Source: Micromonospora sp. MH99 (GTDB lineage: Bacteria > Actinomycetota > Actinomycetes > Mycobacteriales > Micromonosporaceae). From it: a stretch of 39,254 nt of DNA. Positions 32,352 to 38,583 of the stretch are shown piece after piece (within the stretch, counting starts at the first letter, position 1; the number at the start of each line of letters is the position of its first letter). The notes under the pieces were generated by a model. The model was not told where the DNA came from. It worked only from the letters and a program-made list of their open reading frames with translations, and ran no database searches. Position numbers and translations under genes: made by a program. The stretch lies in assembly GCF_021442385.1 (NCBI RefSeq), contig NZ_MUZA01000061.1, positions 1 through 39,254 on the forward strand, read 5' to 3'.

Positions 32352-32686
32352 CGGGCGACCCCCTTCGTGACGATGTCGTTCACCGGCCGGACGAAGGTGA
32401 GCCAGGCGGCACCGCCCTGGCGCAGCGCGGTGTGCCCGTCGTCGGTGAGCCGGTAGTACTTGCGGGCCGGCCCGGCGGTGCCTTCCCGCCACTGGGCCGT
32501 CACCAGGCCGGTCTTCTGCAGGCGCAGCAGAACGGGATAGAGCGTGCCGCCCTGGATCGGCCCGACGCCCGCCGCGTCGAGCGCCTGGGCGAGCTGGTAG
32601 CCGTAGGACTCGCGTTCGGCCAGCAGGGCCAGTACGCAGATGTCGAGCACCCCCCGCAGCCACTGCCCGCGCCGGTCCGATTCCAC
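32348..32686 (-). CDS. PadR-family transcriptional regulator
   Basis: A 112-residue winged-helix regulator of the short PadR type. LDICVLALLAERESYGYQLAQALDAAGVGPIQGGTLYPVLLRLQKTGLV holds the recognition helix, followed by YYRLTDDGHTAL, the typical wing. The GTG at 32686 lies seven bases after a TAGTGT hexamer, so the gene is probably leaderless; upstream frame residues lack a start signal. It is first in a three-gene coupled operon with the ABC ATPase and permease, and likely represses that operon. Confidence 0.85.
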   Translation of the reverse strand: MESDRRGQWLRGVLDICVLALLAERESYGYQLAQALDAAGVGPIQGGTLYPVLLRLQKTGLVTAQWREGTAGPARKYYRLTDDGHTALRQGGAAWLTFVRPVNDIVTKGVAR

Positions 32687-32693
32687 AGGCCGG

Positions 32694-32722
32694 ACACTAG
32701 CGGTGTCAGCTAGATGGCACAA
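32694..32722 (-). promoter_or_regulatory. PadR operon promoter with overlapping operator-like repeats
   Basis: On the minus strand TTGTGC (32722-32717) and TAGTGT (32699-32694) with a 17-base spacer form a promoter. Within it, CTAGC-N7-GCTAG (32697-32713) and GACAC-N5-GTGTC (32693-32707) are overlapping dyads that could be the PadR operator. The position between -35 and -10 would block RNA polymerase. Confidence 0.6.
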
Positions 32723-32787
32723 CTACCTAGTAGCTCCGGCGGAATCCGCGCGGCCGGTCCGGGGGCCCGCCGGGCAGCTCGCGTGGG

Positions 32788-33507
32788 TCAGCGGGTCGTG
32801 ACGTCGGAGACGACGACTGTGACGTTGTCCGGGGCGCCGGCGTGGTGGGCGAGCTTCACCAACTGCTCGCCGCACTGCTGGCGGTCGGCGTACATGCCCA
32901 GCGTCGTCGCGATGGCCTCGTCCTCGACGTAGTCGGAGAGCCCGTCGCTGCACAGCAGCAGCCGGTCGCCGGGGACCACAGTGAGCACGCCGACGGCCGG
33001 CGGGGTGTCGGCGCCCTGCACGGCCCGGGTCACCAGGGACCGCTGCGGGTGGTGCCGGGCCTGCTCGGGGGAGAGCGTGCCCTGGTCGACGAGCGCCTGC
33101 ACGAACGTGTCGTCCCGGGTGAGCTGGGTCAGCTCCCCGTCGCGCAGCAGGTAGCAGCGGGAGTCGCCGACCTGGGCCAGCACCAGCGTCTCGGTGGCCA
33201 GCAGCGCGGCGGTGAGCGTGGTGCCCATCCCCTCGCGGGCCGGGTCGACGGTGATCGCGGCGTGGATGCGCTGGTTGGCGGTGCTGACCACGGCACGGAG
33301 GGCGTCGGCGGCCTCGTCCGGGTCGGTGGGCGGGGCCAGCTCGTCCAGGATCCGGATCACGATCTCGCTCGCCACCTCGCCCGCGGGCAGTCCGCCCATG
33401 CCGTCGGCGACGGCGATCAGGCGGTCACCGGCGAGGGCGGAGTCCTCGTTGTTGGTGCGGACCAGGCCGATGTCGTTGAGGATGACCGAGCGGAGGATCA
33501 GCGTCAT
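32788..33507 (-). CDS. PP2C-family serine/threonine phosphatase
   Basis: A 239-residue PPM-type, metal-dependent phosphatase. The motifs in order are VRTNNEDSAL, VADGMGGLPAGEVAS, GMGTTLTAAL, LAQVGDSRCYLL, LCSDGLSDYVED and APDNVTVVV, which hold the Asp residues of the two-metal site. It is a stand-alone catalytic domain with no membrane anchor, the type that reverses Ser/Thr kinase action. The ATG at 33507 is 62 bases from the divergent LuxR-type regulator. Confidence 0.93.
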   Translation of the reverse strand: MTLILRSVILNDIGLVRTNNEDSALAGDRLIAVADGMGGLPAGEVASEIVIRILDELAPPTDPDEAADALRAVVSTANQRIHAAITVDPAREGMGTTLTAALLATETLVLAQVGDSRCYLLRDGELTQLTRDDTFVQALVDQGTLSPEQARHHPQRSLVTRAVQGADTPPAVGVLTVVPGDRLLLCSDGLSDYVEDEAIATTLGMYADRQQCGEQLVKLAHHAGAPDNVTVVVSDVTTR

Positions 33508-33542
33508 GGTGTCAGCTTGCCAAGAACACCCTGCCTTCGTCT

Positions 33543-33563
33543 CTACGCACTACTGCGTAGGGT
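33543..33563 (+). promoter_or_regulatory. Palindromic operator and -10 element before the ATPase-LuxR regulator
   Basis: A perfect palindrome, CTACGCA-CTAC-TGCGTAG, spans 33543-33560. Its right arm overlaps the probable -10 TAGGGT (33558-33563), which lies six bases before the ATG. A repressor or autoregulator bound there would block transcription. The CTACGCA half-site resembles LuxR-type regulator sites; the regulator next door is the likely ligand (inference). Confidence 0.65.
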
Positions 33564-33569
33564 TGAGAA

Positions 33570-34625
33570 ATGATGCCGGTGTCCATGGTCGGACGCGCTG
33601 GTGAGCTCGCCGAGCTCGACCGGGCATGGTCCGCCGTGGCGGCCGTACGCCGCTCGGCGCCCGCCGTCGCGGTGCTCACCGGAGCGGCGGGAGTGGGCAA
33701 GAGTCTGCTGGTGGCGGCCGCCGTGGACGCCTTCGCGCCGCGGCCCGCGCTGATTCTCTCCGGTGCCGCCAGGGTGCACGGCCCGGCGCCGTACGACTGG
33801 CTGGCGGCGGTGCTCACCGGTCGGGACACCAGCCGGCTCGGCCTGCCGTCGGACGCGCTGGCCTGGTTGGCTCAGCAGCCCACCGCACCCCGCGAGCGGT
33901 ACGCGCCGGGCACCCTGCTGCGCCTCGCCGTGCGGACCGTCCAGTTGCTGGTCGGCGCCGGCCCGGCCGTGCTGGTCGTGGATGATCTGCACGCGCTCGA
34001 CCCGGCCAGCGTGAACCTGGTCGGGGAGCTGGCCACAGTCGCCGCCCTGCCCGCCCTGCTCGTGGTGGCCAGCCGCCCGCCTGCCGACGCGGTGGCGCCG
34101 GACCTCACCCGCCGCGCGCTGGCCCGCCTCAGCGGCGTGCGCGGCGCCGTCCGCCAACATCTGGGCCCGCTGCGCCCGGCCGAGGTCGCCGAGGTGCTGA
34201 CCCAGGTGTACGCGGGCAGCAACCCGTCCGGTCGGCTGGTCACCTCCCTCTGGCGGTGCACCGGCGGCAACCCGTACGCGCTTACCGAACTGCTGGCCGC
34301 GCACGCGTCGGAGGGGCCGGAGGCGTTGCTGCGGCGGCTGCCCGGCCCGCGTCAGCCGACCGCGCCGCGCGCTCCGGCGGCCGCGGCCGATCCGGTCGTG
34401 GACGTGCCGCTCGACCCGGAGTTGACCGCCCGCGAGGTCGAGGTGCTGGGCTGCCTGGTCGCCGGGATGTCCAACAAGCAGGTGGCGAAGGCGCTGGGCA
34501 TCTCGGTGCGTACGGTCACCGTGCACGTGTCGAACCTGCTGCGCAAGACCGGCTCGGTGTCGCGTACCGAGGTGGCGCTCTGGGCGGTCCGGCACCGGCT
34601 GCCGGTGCCGGCGCCGGTGGACTGA
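33570..34625 (+). CDS. Compact ATPase-LuxR transcriptional regulator
   Basis: A 351-residue regulator. An AAA/STAND-type ATPase domain (1-260) with Walker A GAAGVGKS (38-45) and Walker B VLVVDD precedes a C-terminal LuxR/NarL-type helix-turn-helix (about 285-340; LTAREVEVLGCLVAGMSNKQVAKALGISVRTVTVHVSNLLRKTG). It is far shorter than LAL regulators, which are near 900 residues, because the repeat region between the two domains is missing. The ATG at 33570 is probably leaderless. It is divergent from the PP2C phosphatase. Confidence 0.85.
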   Translation: MMPVSMVGRAGELAELDRAWSAVAAVRRSAPAVAVLTGAAGVGKSLLVAAAVDAFAPRPALILSGAARVHGPAPYDWLAAVLTGRDTSRLGLPSDALAWLAQQPTAPRERYAPGTLLRLAVRTVQLLVGAGPAVLVVDDLHALDPASVNLVGELATVAALPALLVVASRPPADAVAPDLTRRALARLSGVRGAVRQHLGPLRPAEVAEVLTQVYAGSNPSGRLVTSLWRCTGGNPYALTELLAAHASEGPEALLRRLPGPRQPTAPRAPAAAADPVVDVPLDPELTAREVEVLGCLVAGMSNKQVAKALGISVRTVTVHVSNLLRKTGSVSRTEVALWAVRHRLPVPAPVD

Positions 34626-34632
34626 GTCGGGT

Positions 34633-35193
34633 TCAGCGGCGCGGGTAGCGCAGCAGCAGGCTCGCGGCGACCTCGTCGTCGCCCACCGCCGCGTAGCTGT
34701 GCGGCACGTCGGAGACCCAGCGCAGATGCCCGCCGGCCGGGGCGGTCAGCGGCGCGTCGGCCGGGCCGGCCCGCAGTACGCCGGCGAACACGGTGATGTG
34801 TTCGGTGACGCCCGGTTGATGGGCGGGGGAGATCTGCACGATGCCGGGCGCGACGCGCATCCGGTACAGCTCGTAGGTCGCGTCGGTGTCGTCGAACACC
34901 TCCAGCAAAGTGGCGGTGACAGCGGTGCCGTGCACGGTGGGCTCGGCGGCCGGCTCGGCCAGCAGCGCGGTGAACGGCACGCCGAGCTGCGCGGTGACCG
35001 CCCAGAGCGTCTCCAGCGTCGGGTTGCGGGTGCCGTTCTCCAGGCCGGAGAGGGTGGCCTTTCCGACGCCGGCGAGCCGCGCCAGTGTGGACAGCGAGAT
35101 CCCCCGCTCCTCGCGCAGGGCACGGACGCGCCGGCCGACGACTGCGGGATCCACGTCGAGGCCCGGACGGCGGGCTGGTGGTGGCTGCGGCAC
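34633..35193 (-). CDS. XRE-family regulator with C-terminal cupin domain
   Basis: A 186-residue regulator. The Cro/C1-type helix-turn-helix occupies 18-72 (VRALREERGISLSTLARLAGVGKATLSGLENGTRNPTLETLWAVTAQLGVPF). A cupin-like sensor domain follows (about 85-186; VAPGIVQISPAHQPGVTEHITVFAGVLRAG), with His residues that could bind a metal or ligand. The GTG at 35193 is the first start after the operator. The gene diverges from the BenE transporter with a perfect palindrome between them, so it likely controls that transporter and itself. Confidence 0.87.
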   Translation of the reverse strand: MPQPPPARRPGLDVDPAVVGRRVRALREERGISLSTLARLAGVGKATLSGLENGTRNPTLETLWAVTAQLGVPFTALLAEPAAEPTVHGTAVTATLLEVFDDTDATYELYRMRVAPGIVQISPAHQPGVTEHITVFAGVLRAGPADAPLTAPAGGHLRWVSDVPHSYAAVGDDEVAASLLLRYPRR

Positions 35194-35217
35194 CCGGCTA
35201 TCGTGCTACACACTGTC

Positions 35218-35233
35218 GTTCCGTAAACGGAAC
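35218..35233. promoter_or_regulatory. Palindromic operator between XRE-cupin and BenE genes
   Basis: GTTCCGT-AA-ACGGAAC is a perfect inverted repeat with 7-base arms in the 55-base divergent spacer. It lies 15 bases from the BenE start and 24 bases from the regulator start, so one bound dimer could repress both. Confidence 0.75.
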
Positions 35234-35248
35234 ACTTGGGGGGTCAGG

Positions 35249-36481
35249 ATGGCGGGACGGGCGCAACCGGTGCTGGCCGGCGTCGTGACCGCGCTGGTCG
35301 GCTTCGCCAGCTCGTTCACAGTCGTGCTGGCCGGGCTCCGCGCGGCGGGCGCGTCGGACGCGCAGGCGGCCTCCGGCCTGCTCGCTCTCTGCGTGGCGTG
35401 CGGGCTCGCCGCCGCCTGGCTGGGCTGGCGGCACCGGATCCCGATGAGCGTGGCCTGGTCGACGCCAGGCGCGGCGCTGTTGGTGGCGACCGGGCCGCCG
35501 ACGGGCGGTTGGCCGGTCGCGGTGGGCGCCTTCCTCGTCTCCGGAGCGCTGATCGTCGCGGCCGGGCTCTTCCCACCGCTGGGCCGGGCGGTGGCCGCGA
35601 TCCCCAAGCCGGTGGCCGGCGCGATGCTCGCCGGAGTGCTGCTGCCCCTGTGCACCGCCCCGGTCCGCGCGCTCGTCGAGCTGCCCCGGGTGGCCGGCCC
35701 GGTGGTGCTCGGCTGGCTGCTGCTGCACCGGTTCGCCCGCCGCTGGGCCGTGCCGGGCGCGCTGCTGGTGGCCGTGGTGGCGATCGCGCTGACCGCGCCC
35801 CCGGCCGGACTGAGCGGCGCCACGCTGACCCCGTCGCTCGCCCTGACCGCGCCCGCCTGGAACGCGTCCGCTCTGGTCGGGCTCGCCCTCCCGCTGTTTC
35901 TGGTCACGATGGCGGCGCAGAACGTGCCCGGCATGGCGGTGCTGGTCGGCTACGGCTACCGGCCGCCGTTCGGGGCGGCGCTGCGGGCCACGGGTCTGGC
36001 CAGCCTGCTCGCCGCCCCGGCCGGCGGGCACGCGGTGAACCTCGCGGCGATCACCGCCGCGCTGGCCGCCGGCCCCGACGCCCATCCGGAGCCGGAGCGC
36101 CGATGGGTCGCCTCGGTCACCGCCGGGCTCGGGCTGGCCCTGCTCGGGCTGGGCGCCGGCGTGGCCACGGCCCTGGTCGCTGTCGCGCCGCCGATCCTCA
36201 TCGAGGCGGTCGCCGGTCTGGCCCTGCTGGGCGCGCTCGCCACGGCGCTCGCCGCAGCGGTGACCGATCCGGCGACCAGGGAGGCCGCAGTCGTCACCTT
36301 CGTGGTGACGGCCTCCGGTGTGACGCTGATCGGCGTGGGCGGCGCGTTCTGGGGGCTGGTCGCCGGCTGCCTGATGCTGCTGCTCTTCCACCGCCGCCCA
36401 GCCGCGCCCGTCCCGCCCGCCCCGGAGACCCGCCCTGATCAACTCGGGTTCGTGAAAGGCGGGGTGTCCGGGCTGCGATGA
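35249..36481 (+). CDS. BenE-family (benzoate/aromatic acid:H+ symporter-type) transporter
   Basis: A 410-residue membrane protein of about 12 helices with BenE-family features: GVVTALVGFASSFTVVLAGLRAAGAS at the start, then PKPVAGAMLAGVL and QNVPGMAVLVGYGYRPPF in the middle. BenE members import benzoate with protons, but uncharacterised members may carry other acids or amino acids. The ATG at 35249 follows GGGGGG. The last 16 residues (from RPDQLGFVKGG) are unusual for the family and are encoded by a TGATCAACTCGGGTTCGTGA stretch of intergenic character. The divergent XRE-cupin regulator is probably its controller. Confidence 0.85.
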   Translation: MAGRAQPVLAGVVTALVGFASSFTVVLAGLRAAGASDAQAASGLLALCVACGLAAAWLGWRHRIPMSVAWSTPGAALLVATGPPTGGWPVAVGAFLVSGALIVAAGLFPPLGRAVAAIPKPVAGAMLAGVLLPLCTAPVRALVELPRVAGPVVLGWLLLHRFARRWAVPGALLVAVVAIALTAPPAGLSGATLTPSLALTAPAWNASALVGLALPLFLVTMAAQNVPGMAVLVGYGYRPPFGAALRATGLASLLAAPAGGHAVNLAAITAALAAGPDAHPEPERRWVASVTAGLGLALLGLGAGVATALVAVAPPILIEAVAGLALLGALATALAAAVTDPATREAAVVTFVVTASGVTLIGVGGAFWGLVAGCLMLLLFHRRPAAPVPPAPETRPDQLGFVKGGVSGLR

Positions 36482-36522
36482 CGCCCCGGTTTGCGGGAAC
36501 CCGAGGGGACAGGGCGACCGGG

Positions 36523-36891
36523 TCACTCCTCGGGCGGCAGGTCGGCCACGCCGACCGAGAGGCGTACCCGGCCCTCGGCGACGGCGGCGATCCGGTCGGC
36601 CGGCACGTAGACGGCACCGACCGGCGAGTCGGTGGAGACCTTCAGGTAGCCGGTGTGCAGCAGCCGCGCCGCCAGGTCGGCCGGAACGTCCGGCTCCTCG
36701 ACAGCCGTCGCCTCGATCAGCTCGTCCAGGCTGCTGCCCGGGTCCGCGGTCGGTGTCTGCACGGTCACCGCGTTGGGGTCGCCCCGCTGAACGAGGTCCA
36801 CGGTGCCGACCTCGGTGCCGGCGGAGTCGATCACCGACATCCCGGTGGTGATCCGCGAGATGGTCGCCTGCTGCTCGTCCTGCTGGTCCAT
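36523..36891 (-). CDS. Small PRC-barrel/DUF2171-like protein
   Basis: A 122-residue acidic protein, ITTGMSVIDSAGTEVGTVDLVQRGDPNAVTV at the start and VPADRIAAVAEGRVRLSV near the end, which together resemble the PRC-barrel or DUF2171 fold. The role is unknown; related proteins are often stress-associated. The ATG at 36891 directly follows GAGGG, unusually close. It is convergent with BenE and followed by no partner. Confidence 0.7.
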   Translation of the reverse strand: MDQQDEQQATISRITTGMSVIDSAGTEVGTVDLVQRGDPNAVTVQTPTADPGSSLDELIEATAVEEPDVPADLAARLLHTGYLKVSTDSPVGAVYVPADRIAAVAEGRVRLSVGVADLPPEE

Positions 36892-36970
36892 CCCTCAGCG
36901 GTTCCCGGGGCGGAACGCCGCTAAACGCCGTCGCCGCCCCGCCGGAGGCTCAGCCCACCCGCCCGCCCGC

Positions 36971-37222
36971 TCAGCTGTTCGGGAGCGTCCAGCCGCCCGG
37001 TGGGCGCGGGGACAGTTCCCGCCAGGCGTCCGAGCCGTCGAGCAGCGCCCGGACCGTCTCCTCGGCCTCGTCGGCGCTGCCGTACTCGTAGAACCGGGAA
37101 ATGCCCTCGGCGCCGCCGGCCCGCTGCTCGACGTGCCAGCGGTCGGCGTCCACCCGCAGGAAGACGTCCCGCCGGGCCAGCCGCCCCCATTTCCCGTTCC
37201 ACCAGTGCTTTCGCTGCTCCAT
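36971..37222 (-). CDS. Small protein of unknown function (83 aa)
   Basis: An 83-residue protein, EQRKHWWNGKWGRLARRDVFLRVDADRWHVEQRAGG and then a helical DEAEETVRALLDG segment. It is a recognisable type of small actinomycete hypothetical protein, rich in Trp and Arg at the N-terminus, with no assigned function. The ATG at 37222 is used. It lies 82 bases downstream of MscL on the same strand beyond a strong terminator, so it should have its own promoter. Confidence 0.6.
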   Translation of the reverse strand: MEQRKHWWNGKWGRLARRDVFLRVDADRWHVEQRAGGAEGISRFYEYGSADEAEETVRALLDGSDAWRELSPRPPGGWTLPNS

Positions 37223-37257
37223 GGCCGGACTCTATCGAACACACGTACGAGAAGGCG

Positions 37258-37286
37258 CGGCCCCTGCGGGATTCCCGCAGGGGCCG
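37258..37286 (-). terminator. Strong terminator hairpin downstream of mscL
   Basis: Perfect 14-base arms separated by a single base (37258-37271 and 37273-37286; core CCCCTGCGGG/CCCGCAGGGG) form an exceptionally stable stem, with a small loop in practice. It starts 17 bases after the mscL stop (37304). There is no U-run, but it is long enough to act as a terminator or transcript stabiliser. Confidence 0.8.
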
Positions 37287-37303
37287 ATGTGCATCCGTTC
37301 GGG

Positions 37304-37777
37304 TCAGCGCGGCGCCGGCGGTTCGGTGCGGCGGCCCAGCACGTCGTCCAGCGCCCCGCGCTGCTGGCCGGGGGTGGTGTGGCCGGCGGAGACGAGCGCG
37401 TCCCGGATCTCGGTGAGCAGCTTGACCTCCTCGCTGGGCGCGGAGGGCGGCGGCTCCTCGCCCCGCTTGCGCCGCTCGGCCAGCCGGTTCATCGGGTAGA
37501 CGACCAGGAAGTAGAGCGCAGCGGCGGTGAGCAGGAAGGTGATCACCGCGTTGACGAAGGCGATCCAGTCGAACGCGATGCCGCGGAACTCGGGTGCCGT
37601 CCCGGCGAGACCCTTGTCGCTGCCGGTGATGAGCAGCACGATCACCCGGATCAGCGGTTCGAGGAACGACTTGGTGAGCTGGGTGACCACGCCGGTGAAC
37701 GCGGCGCCGATGACGACACCGACCGCCAGGTCGACGACGTTGCCGCGCATGATGAAATCTTTGAAGCCCTTGAGCAT
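37304..37777 (-). CDS. mscL: Large-conductance mechanosensitive channel
   Basis: A 157-residue MscL. The N-terminal amphipathic helix and TM1 (MLKGFKDFIMRGNVVDLAVGVVIGAAFTGVVTQL) are highly typical. The periplasmic loop, TM2 (FVNAVITFLLTAAALYFLVVYPMNRL) and the C-terminal helix bundle (EEVKLLTEIRDAL) follow. The homopentamer opens under hypo-osmotic stress to release solutes. The ATG at 37777 follows CGGGAG and is preferred over an upstream in-frame start at 37813. Confidence 0.95.
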   Translation of the reverse strand: MLKGFKDFIMRGNVVDLAVGVVIGAAFTGVVTQLTKSFLEPLIRVIVLLITGSDKGLAGTAPEFRGIAFDWIAFVNAVITFLLTAAALYFLVVYPMNRLAERRKRGEEPPPSAPSEEVKLLTEIRDALVSAGHTTPGQQRGALDDVLGRRTEPPAPR

Positions 37778-37816
37778 CCGTACTCCCGAGGTGTCCGGTT
37801 TTCCGTCCGGCACAAC

Positions 37817-38533
37817 CTATGCCCCGGCGGCGGGCTCCAGAAAAGCGCCGGCTTCGATCGCCGCCCGGCCCGCGTCGCCGGCCCGGATCGCCTCGATCAG
37901 CCGGGTGTGGTCGACGTAGCGCTCGGGCGTGAGCGCGCCGCCCATCGCCTGGGCGACGGTGCTGCGCAGGGCGGTGCCGACCGAGGCGTACAGCTCGGCG
38001 AGCATGGTGTTGTGCGCGGCGGCGACCACCGCGACGTGCAGGGCCGCGTCGGCCTCGACGAACGCGTCGACCCGGCCGCCGCGCCAGGCCGCCTCGCGCT
38101 CGGCGAGCGCGCCGTCGAGGGCCACCAGGTCCTCCGGTGTACGCCGCAACGCGGCGAGCCGGGCGGCCTCCACCTCGAACGCGCGCCGGACCTCGATGAC
38201 CTCGGTCATCCGGTCGTCGCCCAGTCGGCGGGCCACCACCGGCGCCAGCTCGTCGGTGGACACCACGTACGTGCCGGAGCCCTGCCGGCACTCCAGCACC
38301 CCGGCGTGCACGAGGGCGCGGACCGCCTCGCGGACCGTGTTGCGCCCGACGCCCAGCGTGGCGACCAGTTGCGGCTCGGTGGGGATGCGCCCGCCGATCG
38401 GCCACTCGCCGCCCAGGATCCGGGCCCGGAGCTGCTCGATGGTCTGCCGCACGCGGTGCCCGCGGGGCGGCACGGCGGGCTGGTCGCGAGGCGGCGCCGA
38501 CGGCGCGGAGGGGGAATCGACCGACGGTGGCAC
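37817..38533 (-). CDS. GntR-family (FadR type, FCD domain) regulator
   Basis: A 238-residue regulator. The winged helix-turn-helix (about 28-92; LRARILGGEWPIGGRIPTEPQLVATLGVGRNTVREAVRALVHAGVLECRQGSGTYV) is classical GntR. The all-helical FCD ligand domain follows (EVRRAFEVEAARLAA..., with DAALHVAVVAAAHN and H in DHTRLIEAI supplying metal-binding residues). The GTG at 38533 is used. It diverges from the CynX/NimT transporter, so it likely regulates that gene. Confidence 0.9.
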   Translation of the reverse strand: MPPSVDSPSAPSAPPRDQPAVPPRGHRVRQTIEQLRARILGGEWPIGGRIPTEPQLVATLGVGRNTVREAVRALVHAGVLECRQGSGTYVVSTDELAPVVARRLGDDRMTEVIEVRRAFEVEAARLAALRRTPEDLVALDGALAEREAAWRGGRVDAFVEADAALHVAVVAAAHNTMLAELYASVGTALRSTVAQAMGGALTPERYVDHTRLIEAIRAGDAGRAAIEAGAFLEPAAGA

Positions 38534-38550
38534 TGGTTACATCACCGGCC

Positions 38551-38583
38551 CTAAATTCATCCCATGATTGTAGGTTAGAGGTC
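38551..38583 (+). promoter_or_regulatory. Promoter/operator between the FadR-type regulator and the MFS gene
   Basis: TCAT-CCC-ATGA at 38557-38567 is a small dyad in an AT-richer stretch, typical of GntR operators. A -10 hexamer TAGGTT at 38571-38576 lies seven bases before the ATG at 38584; AGAGGT could also serve as a weak ribosome site. Confidence 0.5.
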
